Shown one piece after another: positions 8,058 through 17,488 of a stretch of DNA of 64,000 nt. How positions within the stretch are numbered: the first letter of the stretch is position 1; the number at the start of each line of letters is the position of its first letter. Source of the DNA: Evansella tamaricis (GTDB lineage Bacteria > Bacillota > Bacilli > Bacillales > Salisediminibacteriaceae). The notes beneath the pieces were generated by a model that worked only from the letters and a program-made list of their open reading frames with translations, was not told the DNA's origin and did not search any database. The position numbers and the translations under genes are program-made. Location: the NCBI RefSeq assembly GCF_019042215.1, contig NZ_JAHQCS010000096.1, forward strand, positions 1 to 64,000, read 5' to 3'.

Positions 8058-8762
8058 TTATTTCATCGAAGCCAATATCTCATCTATCTTACGAGAGACG
8101 AGAGGATAAAAATAGTTTTTCGCATCGTTTGTGGAATTGCCACCAAAAAAGCCTGTGCCTGGACAAGATTTCACTTCGTGGTCCTGAGCATTATCAAGTA
8201 CCCTTTTTTCTGTTTTGTGGTTCCACCAATGATGATAAGTAATGCTATCTATAGATGGTGTTAAACCAAATTTTATACAAAGTAATGCTGTAATATAAAC
8301 AATTGTTTCCTTATGTTCTTTTGTCATGACATCATTACCTTTGTCAAAGTTTCCAACATGTTCAATTGCGATCCCATGCGCGTTTGCTTTTGAGCCAATA
8401 GAGCCTTCCGGAGCAATATTAAATGGCCTGGAGACTGCCACTTTTCCGTCTGGGAATGTTGTTAAATTTTGAGCAATATGATCCCATCCCATTTTATTTA
8501 TATGGTGATTCTCCATCCCCTGCAGCAATTCAAAGTGATTAGTACCATTAAAACGCTTGTAATCCGGTGCCCAAGTGTGATGCTGTTGGATGAGGTTTAT
8601 TTCCCTGTCAAAGTCATTTTGAAATAACCAATCTTTAAATTCTTCCTTTGTCATAAGGTGATGCTGTTCGTGAGCGGTCATCGTTTCTACTGCAAATGCA
8701 GGGGAGGTGATAAGGGTGATTCCAATAATTAGTGTAAGAAAAAGAATCCATCTGTTTTTCAT
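8058..8762 (-). CDS. secreted N-acetylmuramoyl-L-alanine amidase (amidase_2/PGRP fold)
   Basis: A signal peptide (MKNRWILFLTLIIGITLI..., cleavage probably after SPAFA near residue 23) precedes a zinc amidase domain of the amidase_2 type. Candidate zinc ligands are the His in QQHHTWAP, the His in AIEHVG or HHWW, and the Cys in SCPGTGFFGG, the family's usual C-terminal ligand region. It should cut the bond between muramic acid and L-alanine in the wall. The start at 8762 is preferred because AAAGGA lies 9 nt upstream; ATGs at 8768 and 8783 are alternatives. It stands alone and no phage genes surround it, so it is more likely a housekeeping or sporulation lysin than a prophage endolysin. Confidence 0.85.
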   Translation of the reverse strand: MKNRWILFLTLIIGITLITSPAFAVETMTAHEQHHLMTKEEFKDWLFQNDFDREINLIQQHHTWAPDYKRFNGTNHFELLQGMENHHINKMGWDHIAQNLTTFPDGKVAVSRPFNIAPEGSIGSKANAHGIAIEHVGNFDKGNDVMTKEHKETIVYITALLCIKFGLTPSIDSITYHHWWNHKTEKRVLDNAQDHEVKSCPGTGFFGGNSTNDAKNYFYPLVSRKIDEILASMK

Positions 8763-9062
8763 ATTCATAATTCCTTTCACCATAGTTATTTATAATTTTT
8801 TCCCCCTACTAGTGTGTAGTATAAAATTAAATTTATTCTAGACTGAAGGAAGAATAACGATAGAAGTAAATTGTTGTCGCAAAATGAATTAAATTACAAA
8901 AATATCCATTGTTTTATCGCTATTGATCGGATAGATGTGGTAAAATTTGTTTGATGCTACAGTATGGAGGACTTCAATGTTGACCTCTAAAACTCTAGGA
9001 TTTTTGGAGTGCGAATGTCAAGTGCACATGATTTTCCAAGGAAATTGGCACCCATTATTTCA

Positions 9063-9176
9063 CTACATTGATCCAATAAATGGTAATATGTTGGAATTTT
9101 TATTGTGATTTTTAAAGAAAATGGCGATCGCTATGCAAAAAAAGTAAGCATGTGTTTTTTTATAGCGCAAAACGCA
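9063..9176 (+). promoter_or_regulatory. putative CRISPR leader
   Basis: About 110 bases of A/T-rich, gene-free DNA lie immediately upstream of the first intact repeat, on the side opposite the degenerate terminal repeat. That is where a leader should lie. No leader motif can be verified by eye. Confidence 0.4.
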
Positions 9177-9412
9177 GTCGCATCCTATATGGATGCGTGG
9201 ATTGAAATTTTTTTGAAAAAGTCGTACTTTTGAAGAACTTTTGTCGCATCCTATATGGATATGGATGCGTGGATTGAAATCATACTTTCGTAAGAGTTTC
9301 GTTGGGGGAATAAGTCGCATCCTATATGGATGTGTGGATTGAAATAACAAAGTTTGTGTGTGATTCCTCCCATGACTATTATCGCATCCTTTATTGATGA
9401 TTTGATTGAAAA
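9177..9412 (+). CRISPR. short, decaying type I-C-like CRISPR array (4 repeats, 3 spacers), no cas genes in window
   Basis: Repeats: R1 9177-9208 (32 nt: GTCGCATCCTATATGG then ATGCGTGGATTGAAAT). R2 9243-9280 is 38 nt because ATGGAT is duplicated in tandem. R3 9314-9345 has one C-to-T change. R4 9381-9412 is heavily diverged, as expected for the leader-distal end. Spacers are 34, 33 and 35 nt (9209-9242, 9281-9313, 9346-9380). The GTCGC start and GTGGATTGAAAT end are typical of type I-C repeats, giving + strand transcription and a handle ending ATTGAAAT. No cas1, cas2, cas3, cas5, cas7 or cas8 gene is present in the 64 kb, so the array is orphaned or served in trans. Confidence 0.92.
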
Positions 9413-9518
9413 CCAAAATATGTAAGATAGTCCTAGGAGGAATTTTCCAAACCAAGCCGAATTTATTATAAAATTGATAATAAAGAGTGACAGATGAATG
9501 TTAAGGAGTTAGAGGCCT

Positions 9519-12500
9519 ATGAATAATACTACTCGCATCAGTTTATTGACTCCCTATCTGGACGGAGATTATTATGGGAGAATTTTTGTCGACTTACTAG
9601 CCGAAGCCAACAAGAATCAATCGACTTTATTCACCATCCAAGCAAGAGCAAATGCCAAAAAACCAATTCCTTTTCACTACCAGGTTGGGACTTCTGTAAC
9701 GGATGGCTGGCTGTTAATGACCAATCCCCATTCAGTTTTGCCATTAGCTCCTGATTTATTAAAACGTATTGAAAGTACTGGAAAACCTGTAGTAACCATT
9801 GGCTATAAAGAGGATTTTATTAAATGTCACTCCGTAATAATTGATAATCGCCAAGCGACGAGGGAAGCCGTTTTGCATCTAATTAAAGATCATGGCCACA
9901 GAAGAGTAGCATTTGTTGTGGGAAGTGATGAACATATAGATATGGTAGAACGATTTGAAGGATATTTGCAAGCGCTTACGGACGTGGGGATTGAGTACGA
10001 TGAAGGGCTTTTATTTAATGCTAGTGATACGTTGCGGAGAGGTGGCTATCATGCAGCAGAACAAATGCTGGCAAGGGGAATTGACTTTACAGCAGTATTT
10101 GCTTCCACAGATTTAAATGCTATGGGAGTGATAGAAAAATTAAAAGAGATAGGATACCGTGTCCCTGAAGATATAGCAATAATTGGATTCGATGATTTAC
10201 CACCAGCTGCTACATTTAATCCGCCGTTGACAACAGTCCGGCAATCACTGACAGATATTGCAAAGGCGAGTTTTGATATTTTACATCGGCAGATGAATGG
10301 TGAAATACTAGAAAACTCCTTTACTAGGATACAAACGGAGCTAGTAATACGGGCGACGTGTGGTTGTAAACATAAACCAGAACTAGAACAAACTTTAGAT
10401 GTACAGAATCAGTTGGTCGAATCAAAAATGCATTTAGAAAAAATCATTAAACGGTACGATCAGTTTGTAGAAAAATGGGCAATGGCAACGAGAGAGAAAA
10501 AATTTAATTTTTCCAATATGTTTAAGAATAAAAGTCATTGGGGTTGTCTTGCATTATGGGATAAGAATTCAGGAAATCAAAATCAGCTGATTATCTCGCA
10601 GGCGTTTAGCAAGGATAGTAAAACTTTGCCGCCGATCGGGTTAAAAGTGCCACTGGATCAATTCCCCCCAACGGAGTGGATTCCAAAAATAAAAGAAAAA
10701 GATTTTGTACGAGTTCAATCCATCAGAAATGAGCGGGGAGACTGGGGTTTTATCGCGATTGTGGCACCAGTGGATGATCTAGTATTTATTTCTTCCAGTG
10801 ATATTACTCAGGTAAGTTTCACTATATCTGCTTCTGCAATGGAGCGGGATGAGTTATTTCAGCAAATTAGATCCATCGCAGAGCAGTTGGAAATCGTATC
10901 AACAACGACGAATGATGGGATTTGGGACTGGGATTTGTATTCAAACCATATTCAATGGAATGTCCGGAGTCATGATATCTTTACTTCAATTGGAGAAGAT
11001 CTTCCATCTAATTCGGAATCATTTCTCCGTCTTATTCATCCTGAGGACTATGATTTTTTTATGAACAGTTTTCATTCACATCGTGAAAAAGGAACTCCGT
11101 TAAAAATTGAATTCCGTATCAAAGGGGTAAAAGGGGAAGTGCTTTGGGTTTATGTGACAGGAGACTCGATTCGTAATGAAACTGGAGATCCCGTTCGGAT
11201 TATCGGTTCCATTACTAATATTTCAGAAAAAAAACTAGCAGAGGAACAAATTAAGCATCTTGCTTTCCATGATGGTTTAACAGGTCTTCCCAATCGTCAG
11301 CTATTTCGAGATCGCTTAAATCTTTCGATGGAACAAGCAGATCGTTATCACTTTAAACTTGGGATACTGTTAATTGACTTAGATCGGTTCAAAGTGATTA
11401 ATGATACATTGGGACATCATGCCGGGGATCAACTTATTCAGAAGGTTGCTGAGGTATTGGAAAGCACTATACGTTCTTCCGATACGATTGCAAGAGGCGG
11501 TTTTGAAAATTCCACGGTAGCAAGATTAGGGGGGGATGAGTTTATTGTTTTATTAACTCATATCCAAGATGTTAAAGAAGTGCAGCTAGTTGCCAGTAGA
11601 ATAATTGATAAATTCAAAGAACCATTTCTAATAGAAAACCATGAAGTTTTCACCTCTGCGAGCATTGGTATAAGTATTTATCCAGATAATGGTCAAAACT
11701 TAGATGATTTAGCGTTGTGTGCCGATGTTGCCATGTACAAAGCAAAGGAAAATGGAAAAAATCAAATGGTGGTATATACATCTGAGATTAATTCCCTTTC
11801 CATGGAACGATTTAAGATGGAGAATCAGCTTCGTAAAGCTTTGGAACGAAAGGAATTCGTATTGCATTATCAGCCCCAATATGACCTAGAGACAAATCAA
11901 ATTATTGGAATCGAAGCATTAATTCGATGGAATTCTCCAGACCGAGGTATGGTATCACCAGTTGAATTTATTCCCCTAGCCGAGGAAACAGGGCTTATCG
12001 TACCTTTGGGACGTTGGGTGCTAGAAGAATCTTGCCGGCAAATGAAAACCTGGATCGATCAAGGAATATCACCAATGATTATTTCGATTAATATTTCAGC
12101 AAGGCAGATACAACAAAAACAATTTGTAGGCGATGTTAAAATGATTTTGGAACAGACTGAGCTTCCACCTGAATACTTGTGTCTTGAAATAACAGAAAGT
12201 ACAGCTATAAAAGACGTAGAAATCAGTATGAATATGCTGAAGGAACTGGGTGAACTTGGGATTAAAATCGCTATTGACGATTTTGGGATAGGGTATTCAT
12301 CATTAGCTATGTTAAAGCAGTTACCGATTACAACAATTAAGATAGACCGATCGTTTATAAGAGATATGGATGAAGATAAGGATGACGCTGCCATTGTAAA
12401 AGCAATTATAGCGATGGCACATTCATTAGAATTGACTGTTACGGCGGAAGGTGTAGAAACGGAAGCACAACGGCAAATTCTCTTAAATGAAAATTGTAAC

Positions 12501-12575
12501 TATGTTCAGGGCTATTATTATAAAAAACCATTAACTTCAGAAGATTGTTATAAGTATTTTCAGAACATGCATTAA
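9519..12575 (+). CDS. LacI-type sensor / PAS / GGDEF / EAL cyclic-di-GMP protein
   Basis: Domain order in 1018 residues: a LacI/GalR-type periplasmic-binding-protein fold without the helix-turn-helix (about 5-290), a linker and GAF-like stretch (about 300-450), PAS with PAC (about 455-585, ending RIIGSITNISEKK), GGDEF (about 590-760, intact ARLGGDEFIVL near 668) and EAL (about 775-1018). EAL motifs include IGIEALIRW, NISARQ, IDDFGIGYSS and TAEGVETEAQ. Both catalytic sites look complete, so it could make and degrade cyclic-di-GMP. No signal peptide or membrane helix is seen, so the sensor domain is cytosolic. Start ATG has AAGGAG upstream. A 10-residue insertion separates the RSSD I-site from GGDEF (see findings). 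Confidence 0.93.
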   Translation: MNNTTRISLLTPYLDGDYYGRIFVDLLAEANKNQSTLFTIQARANAKKPIPFHYQVGTSVTDGWLLMTNPHSVLPLAPDLLKRIESTGKPVVTIGYKEDFIKCHSVIIDNRQATREAVLHLIKDHGHRRVAFVVGSDEHIDMVERFEGYLQALTDVGIEYDEGLLFNASDTLRRGGYHAAEQMLARGIDFTAVFASTDLNAMGVIEKLKEIGYRVPEDIAIIGFDDLPPAATFNPPLTTVRQSLTDIAKASFDILHRQMNGEILENSFTRIQTELVIRATCGCKHKPELEQTLDVQNQLVESKMHLEKIIKRYDQFVEKWAMATREKKFNFSNMFKNKSHWGCLALWDKNSGNQNQLIISQAFSKDSKTLPPIGLKVPLDQFPPTEWIPKIKEKDFVRVQSIRNERGDWGFIAIVAPVDDLVFISSSDITQVSFTISASAMERDELFQQIRSIAEQLEIVSTTTNDGIWDWDLYSNHIQWNVRSHDIFTSIGEDLPSNSESFLRLIHPEDYDFFMNSFHSHREKGTPLKIEFRIKGVKGEVLWVYVTGDSIRNETGDPVRIIGSITNISEKKLAEEQIKHLAFHDGLTGLPNRQLFRDRLNLSMEQADRYHFKLGILLIDLDRFKVINDTLGHHAGDQLIQKVAEVLESTIRSSDTIARGGFENSTVARLGGDEFIVLLTHIQDVKEVQLVASRIIDKFKEPFLIENHEVFTSASIGISIYPDNGQNLDDLALCADVAMYKAKENGKNQMVVYTSEINSLSMERFKMENQLRKALERKEFVLHYQPQYDLETNQIIGIEALIRWNSPDRGMVSPVEFIPLAEETGLIVPLGRWVLEESCRQMKTWIDQGISPMIISINISARQIQQKQFVGDVKMILEQTELPPEYLCLEITESTAIKDVEISMNMLKELGELGIKIAIDDFGIGYSSLAMLKQLPITTIKIDRSFIRDMDEDKDDAAIVKAIIAMAHSLELTVTAEGVETEAQRQILLNENCNYVQGYYYKKPLTSEDCYKYFQNMH

Positions 12576-12631
12576 ATTTCATTGATATAATAATTTTTAA
12601 TAAATTTTAATGTATTAGTTGTTGTCATAAG

Positions 12632-12665
12632 CCCCCTCTAACAGACGTATGTTGGAGGGGGTTTT
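12632..12665 (+). terminator. terminator after the GGDEF/EAL gene
   Basis: A 12-bp stem (CCCCCTCTAACA / TGTTGGAGGGGG) with the loop GACGTA is followed by TTTTG. Confidence 0.9.
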
Positions 12666-12838
12666 GCGTAAATGTACTTAATAAACATAAACAACCTGGA
12701 TATTTATTAATAGTTGGACGAACCAACCACCGGGTATTTATTTCAGGAAAGAAAGAAGGAAGAATGAATTGATTGTTGAATATACATAAAGAAGGTATAA
12801 AGCATACAGTGTTATGGAATTAAAAGGATGTGAACGTT

Positions 12839-13156
12839 TTGCAAATACAGGAATTATTTTTAGAAGACAAGAGACTTGGAATTAACTTGCCAAAGTTAGA
12901 AAAACAGTGGGACGGATACTCGGTTACGGAGCAATCAAAGATCCTTTCCATCTGGGAAAAAGAACGTGCTAAGATTCCAGATCGAATTAAAGATCTAGAG
13001 AATATTGTTAAAATAAAAACAAATGACATGTTAGTGGAAAATGATGAGGAAAAAATGGTAAAGTTAAACAATGAAATAATGAAATTTGCAAGTATCATAA
13101 ATGATTTAAATATTTGGTATCGGATCGAACCAACCATATCCAAAAAAGGAAGTTAG
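12839..13156 (+). CDS. small hypothetical protein
   Basis: About 105 mostly helical, charged residues with no recognised domain. Notable stretches are LGINLPKLEKQWDGYS and IWEKERAKIPDRIKDLE, and a Glu/Lys-rich C-terminal half likely to form a coiled coil. The TTG at 12839 fits the AAAGGATGTGA ribosome site better than the GTG at 12830, which lies only a base or two after AAAAGGA. It stands alone between two terminated units. Cytoplasmic by appearance. Confidence 0.55.
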   Translation: MQIQELFLEDKRLGINLPKLEKQWDGYSVTEQSKILSIWEKERAKIPDRIKDLENIVKIKTNDMLVENDEEKMVKLNNEIMKFASIINDLNIWYRIEPTISKKGS

Positions 13157-13559
13157 TGTATTAAATTTTAATGTCGCTAATGATAATCAATTAAACACGA
13201 GAAACCATAAGTATAAAACTAATGAACCATCGCTAAATATAAATTCAATGGAAAGACCAGGGAGAACAGAAATAGTTTCTCACTGGTTTTTTAGTATGGA
13301 TTATGAAAATAGTATCATAATTTTTCTGATTATTCCGATTAAAAAGACTTTTAAAATGTGACGAATTTATGAAAATACCAAGAGAATGAGAGAAAAGTAA
13401 AGAAATATTGAGTATTTCATAGATGAGTTTCGCTTACATTCAATTTTCAATAATAAAAGTAAAATGATAAACTCAATATCGTTCTTGCCGACCGAACTTT
13501 CTGCGGGAAAGTTCAACAAACGAAAATAATAAAAAACTAAACATGGAAGAGGTGCATCA
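13157..13559. other. gene-free stretch upstream of the SulP gene
   Basis: Very A/T-rich and without open frames that look like genes. The only structure I see is a small hairpin, GAACTTT-CTGCGGG-AAAGTTC (13494-13514), about 45 nt before the SulP start and without a T run. It probably belongs to the 5' leader. No known riboswitch signature was recognised. Confidence 0.4.
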
Positions 13560-15017
13560 ATGATAACACAAAAACTAAAAACTGAATGGTTGGGGAATAT
13601 TCGAGGGGATATCTTAGCGGGTATTGTGGTGGCATTAGCCTTAATTCCGGAAGCGATTGCCTTCTCTATTATTGCAGGAGTAGATCCAATGGTAGGGTTA
13701 TATGCCTCTTTTTGTATCTGTCTAGTCATTGCCTTTATTGGAGGCCGTCCTGGAATGATTTCAGCGGCAACTGGTGCAATGGCCCTATTAATGATTACGC
13801 TTGTTGCGGATCATGGGATAGAGTATTTACTGGCAGCGACCATCTTAACAGGAATATTGCAATTATTATTCGGAGTTTTTAAGCTAGCCAGTTTTATGAA
13901 GTTTATACCAAGATCTGTCATGATTGGCTTTGTTAACGCATTAGCCATACTTATATTCACTTCCCAATTACAGCACTTTGTGGGAGAAACGTGGATCATG
14001 TATTCGTTAGTAGCACTAACACTAGTAATTATTTATCTTTTACCCCGTTTTACAAAGGCAGTACCATCAACTCTTGTGGCCATTATTGTTGTAACGGCTA
14101 TTGCAATTTTTATGAATGTTGAGGTTCGTACCGTTGGAAGTATGGGGAATCTCACACAAACTTTGCCAATCTTTGCTTTACCTAACATTCCGTTGAACTT
14201 TGAAACACTAGCAATTATCTTTCCTTACGCTTTAGCGTTAGCGATTGTTGGATTATTGGAGTCTTTATTAACAGCATCCATCGTGGATGATATGACCGAT
14301 ACGGAAAGTGACAAAAACAAGGAAAGCCGTGGACAAGGGATTGCCAATATGCTAACCGGTTGTTTCGGGGGGATGGCAGGTTGTGCCATGATTGGCCAAT
14401 CAGTGATTAATGTAAAATCCGGTGGAAGGGGACGATTATCCACTCTCGTTGCAGGACTATTTCTGATGTTCTTAATTATTGTACTAGGTGGTGTAGTTGT
14501 CCAAATTCCAATGGCTGCACTTGCTGGTGTAATGATTATGGTAGCAATTGGTACATTTGACTGGAGTTCGTTACGGAATCTCCATAAAATTCCCCGTACC
14601 GATGCAACTGTTATGGTAGTGACAGTTGGTACCGTTGTGTATACTCACGATTTATCGAAAGGTGTACTAGCTGGTGTAGTATTAAGCGCCATCTTCTTTG
14701 CTATGAAAATATCAAAAGTAAGAGTAGAAACTACTTTGGAGTCGAACTCCATTAAAGTTTATCAAATAAATGGACAACTATTTTTTGCTTCTGTAACCGA
14801 CTTATTAAAATCTTTTAATTTCAATGATGACGTTAAGAAGGTTATAATAGATGTATCTGGAGCACATCTTTGGGATGATTCTGCCGTTGGAGCGATGGAT
14901 AAAATACAAGCAAAGTATGAACAGAAGGAAATTGAAGTGGTCATACGGGGCTTAAATAAAGAAAGTTCGCTCTTAATGGATAAAATCGGTGGCATAAGTA
15001 AAGCTTCAGGACATTAA
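13560..15017 (+). CDS. SulP family anion transporter with STAS domain
   Basis: A 485-residue secondary transporter. Eleven or so transmembrane segments run from about residue 15 to 390 and include the SulP N-terminal block [22 protein letters not shown]-terminal cytoplasmic STAS domain (about 400-480) contains [21 protein letters not shown]. SulP proteins carry sulfate, bicarbonate or dicarboxylates; this compact form is close to bacterial YbaR/BicA-like members, but the substrate cannot be assigned. The ATG is preceded by GGAAGAGGTG. A universal stress protein gene follows 55 nt later without a terminator, so they likely form an operon, a pairing common for SulP genes. Confidence 0.9.
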   Translation: MITQKLKTEWLGNIRGDILAGIVVALALIPEAIAFSIIAGVDPMVGLYASFCICLVIAFIGGRPGMISAATGAMALLMITLVADHGIEYLLAATILTGILQLLFGVFKLASFMKFIPRSVMIGFVNALAILIFTSQLQHFVGETWIMYSLVALTLVIIYLLPRFTKAVPSTLVAIIVVTAIAIFMNVEVRTVGSMGNLTQTLPIFALPNIPLNFETLAIIFPYALALAIVGLLESLLTASIVDDMTDTESDKNKESRGQGIANMLTGCFGGMAGCAMIGQSVINVKSGGRGRLSTLVAGLFLMFLIIVLGGVVVQIPMAALAGVMIMVAIGTFDWSSLRNLHKIPRTDATVMVVTVGTVVYTHDLSKGVLAGVVLSAIFFAMKISKVRVETTLESNSIKVYQINGQLFFASVTDLLKSFNFNDDVKKVIIDVSGAHLWDDSAVGAMDKIQAKYEQKEIEVVIRGLNKESSLLMDKIGGISKASGH

Positions 15018-15072
15018 CTGTCAGCAATATTGCAGTAAACGGCATTATTATTGGCATAGTAGGAGGCCGAAT

Positions 15073-15492
15073 ATGTTTAATAAACTAGGATTGGCTTTAG
15101 ACGGTTCTGAACATTCCCATCGTGCAGCGGACAAAGGAATTAAACTAGCAAAATTGTCCACAAATGCAACTATTGAAATTATTTATGTTGTAGATGGTAG
15201 TCAGTCAAAATCTGATGTATTACATTACGGAGACACACTAACAGTTTCGAGGAAGCGGGAAGAGATGTTGTCCATATTTAAAGAGAAGATTGAAAAGGAA
15301 GGAATCTCTTCCCATATTACTGTTTTACACGGTCTTCCAGCAGAAACTATAATTAATTATACAAATGAAACCAACTTTGATTGTTTAATCCTCGGTAGTC
15401 GAGGAAGAAGTAGAGTACAGACAATGATTTTGGGCAGTGTAAGCCATAAGGTGATGAAGCACGTAAAATCACCAGTATTAATGGTTAAATAA
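15073..15492 (+). CDS. universal stress protein, UspA family
   Basis: The 139-residue Usp fold carries the ATP-binding signature G-2x-G-9x-G-S: GSRGRSRVQTMILGSVSHKV near residue 110. It also has the N-terminal block LALDGSEHSHRAADK. It is therefore expected to belong to the nucleotide-binding class. It lies 55 nt behind the SulP gene with its own GTAGGAGG ribosome site, and a terminator closes the unit. It probably modulates or senses state for the transporter; that functional link is inference from gene order. Confidence 0.9.
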   Translation: MFNKLGLALDGSEHSHRAADKGIKLAKLSTNATIEIIYVVDGSQSKSDVLHYGDTLTVSRKREEMLSIFKEKIEKEGISSHITVLHGLPAETIINYTNETNFDCLILGSRGRSRVQTMILGSVSHKVMKHVKSPVLMVK

Positions 15493-15503
15493 ACGCGATA
15501 ATC

Positions 15504-15538
15504 TGGACCACACGTTAAAGTGTTGGTCTATTTTTTTT
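15504..15538 (+). terminator. terminator after the SulP-usp unit
   Basis: GGACCACAC pairs with GTGTTGGTC (one bulge) and is followed by a run of eight T. Confidence 0.8.
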
Positions 15539-15748
15539 CGAGAGATAGATAAAACGTTTTCCTCAGCCCTCCTTCTATCATCCTTTATGCGACAATTGAA
15601 ACTTCATAGCAGGCTACTATCCATTCCTATCTATCCAATTATGAAAATAATGGGACAATTCCTATACATATTTTTTATAAAAACATAAATTAATATCGAA
15701 GGAGAAGTTCCTTCTAAGCTAAGCTTACTTTGGAAGGGAGGGTTTACG

Positions 15749-15853
15749 ATGACACACGCACACAAACCAGGTTTTGCAGGTGGTTTCGCGTTTATTGTGG
15801 TTATTTTCGTACTCCTAGTTATTATTGGAGCTGCGGTAGTAAGACCTTACTAG
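15749..15853 (+). CDS. YjcZ-type small sporulation membrane protein
   Basis: The 34-residue peptide starts MTHAHKPGFAGGFAFIVV and continues as one hydrophobic helix ending in GAAVVRPY. The Gly-Phe-rich start followed by a Val/Ile helix is the hallmark of the YjcZ/YhjA-like micro-proteins of Bacillaceae, which are made during sporulation. A strong GGAAGGGAGG site stands 8 nt upstream and a terminator lies just after it, so this is a complete monocistronic gene despite its size. Its function is unknown. Confidence 0.8.
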   Translation: MTHAHKPGFAGGFAFIVVIFVLLVIIGAAVVRPY

Positions 15854-15870
15854 TAAAGCTCAAGTAGGTA

Positions 15871-15903
15871 AAACAAAGGGATTAATTTTCTCCCTTTGTT
15901 TCC
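15871..15903 (+). terminator. terminator after the YjcZ-like gene
   Basis: AAACAAAGGGA pairs with TCCCTTTGTTT around a 9-nt loop, 18 nt after the stop. Confidence 0.8.
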
Positions 15904-16009
15904 TACCATAACAAAGACCTGGCATTACATAATGTTAAATAAATCACTTTACACTTGTGAAATACTATATAACATATTAAACTAGTCATCATAATGATGA
16001 GGTGAGAAC

Positions 16010-16555
16010 ATGACTACTGAGAAGCAATTAGAGAAAGCAACATTTGCCGGTGGATGTTTTTGGTGTATGGTAAAACCGTTCGATCAATTTCCAGGTATCC
16101 ATAAGGTCGTTTCAGGCTACACAGGGGGACATAAGCAAAATCCAACATATGAAGAGGTGAAGAAGGGAACAACCGGTCACCGGGAAGCCATAGAAATCAC
16201 TTACGATCCTACTCTTTTCCCATATAAAGACCTATTGGCTATTTTTTGGCGTACCATTGACCCAACCGATGCCGGAGGGCAATTTATCGATCGGGGAGAA
16301 CAATATAAAACAGCCATTTATTACCATAGTGAAGAGCAAAGGGTTCAGGCAGAGGAAACAAAGGAGCAATTAGAATCGAGCAATATATTTGTACAACCGG
16401 TTGTTACCGATATTTTTCCAGCAACAACCTTCTATCCTGCCGAAGAATATCACCAGGATTTCTATAAGAAAAATCCTCTTAAGTATAAAAAAGAAGTACA
16501 AGAATCTGGTAGACAAGCTTTTCTAGAAACAAATTGGTATGGAACGAAAGAATAA
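16010..16555 (+). CDS. msrA: peptide methionine-S-sulfoxide reductase A
   Basis: Reduces the S form of methionine sulfoxide in proteins and free methionine. The catalytic block AGGCFWC lies near residue 14, followed by the family motifs GYTGGHKQNPTYEEV, TGHREAIEI and PAEEYHQDFY. Length 181 is normal for MsrA. No MsrB domain is fused or adjacent. ATG preceded by GAGGTGAGAAC. A single-gene unit with oxidative-stress repair as its role in the cytoplasm. Confidence 0.95.
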   Translation: MTTEKQLEKATFAGGCFWCMVKPFDQFPGIHKVVSGYTGGHKQNPTYEEVKKGTTGHREAIEITYDPTLFPYKDLLAIFWRTIDPTDAGGQFIDRGEQYKTAIYYHSEEQRVQAEETKEQLESSNIFVQPVVTDIFPATTFYPAEEYHQDFYKKNPLKYKKEVQESGRQAFLETNWYGTKE

Positions 16556-16774
16556 TAATGGTAATCTACATGGTGCTTTGGCATTTCCCTATTCCCTAGG
16601 GAGCTTTGGGGGTTCCATCCACTTAAAGGAAATGGATTTAGTCCAACGGGGCTGCATAAAATAAATACTTAATAAACGACTAACATAAAATCTTGAGTCA
16701 GGATTCATTTTTAATTTATTGAATGGTAAATCGATTCGTTTAAAAGCAAGAAATTCTTTGGAAATTGAGAAAAA

Positions 16775-17332
16775 CTAATCCACATTAATTACCGGGATGA
16801 CTTCTGAAATATGAATGGAATCAATGGAAAATAGACAGTATAAATCCGTAACACCATGATGTCGTTTACTATTTCGTATAAGAAACCCTTCGTAATTCTG
16901 ACTGATTAGATGGTCACGAAACTTCGTATTGGCGTCGTCCTTATTTAAGAGAATTGGCTTATCTCTCCAGGTAAGATTTCTTTTTTTTGCACTATAATAG
17001 TCGCAGTAGTTGTCACGGTCTTCCATAAACAACTCATGCGCATTAACTGTATCTGATTCATAAATCTTAAGGTGTTGTTCATTTATGTAAACTCTATAAA
17101 CGTACCCTACCAGGGTCTTGTCTACTTGAATGACCTTAGGTTCTCCATCTTCCCAAAATTCCGTTTTCGATTTTTCGAGAACGGTCTCTTTTCCTATTGC
17201 ATAAGGTTTTGCTGATACCACATCAGAAGTAAACCAAAATCCAATCGAACCAATATCACTTGGTACTTGTTGGATCACTGATTCTTTCTTTCCGTATATC
17301 AATTCTTTCATCACACCAAAATAAATGATCAT
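16775..17332 (-). CDS. hypothetical protein with ADP-ribosyltransferase-like features
   Basis: The 185-residue protein has no confident family. Two segments recall the ART fold seen in toxin-like and phage polyvalent proteins: GFWFTSDVVSAKPYAIG (residues about 30-46, like the 'YFT-x-A-xxYA' block) and NYEGFLIRN near residue 155, where ART domains often have a 'YDGxxV/I' strand. No catalytic Glu is clearly positioned. The ATG is preceded by AAGGAGGGCAGGG. It lies alone between msrA and the cobalamin riboswitch, on the opposite strand to both. Treat the ART idea as a weak hypothesis. Confidence 0.5.
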   Translation of the reverse strand: MIIYFGVMKELIYGKKESVIQQVPSDIGSIGFWFTSDVVSAKPYAIGKETVLEKSKTEFWEDGEPKVIQVDKTLVGYVYRVYINEQHLKIYESDTVNAHELFMEDRDNYCDYYSAKKRNLTWRDKPILLNKDDANTKFRDHLISQNYEGFLIRNSKRHHGVTDLYCLFSIDSIHISEVIPVINVD

Positions 17333-17488
17333 GTCCCTGCCCTCCTTTTTTTAAGATATCCAAAAAGGGGGAAAATGATTTATAGCAATAGAGGAAAAAT
17401 TGGGACTTGATAAAAAATGGTAGATAGTATAGTATGATACAGTATTAGGATCTATATATAGTATTCTAATAGACAAAAGACCTATATT

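Noticed and set aside
8058-8762. Phage endolysin as the identity of the amidase
   Set aside because: A clear signal peptide is present and there are no holin or other phage genes around it.
9063-9455. 130-residue minus-strand open frame
   Set aside because: Its repeats (NPRIHIHIGCD) are the translation of the CRISPR repeats; there is no ribosome site or protein family.
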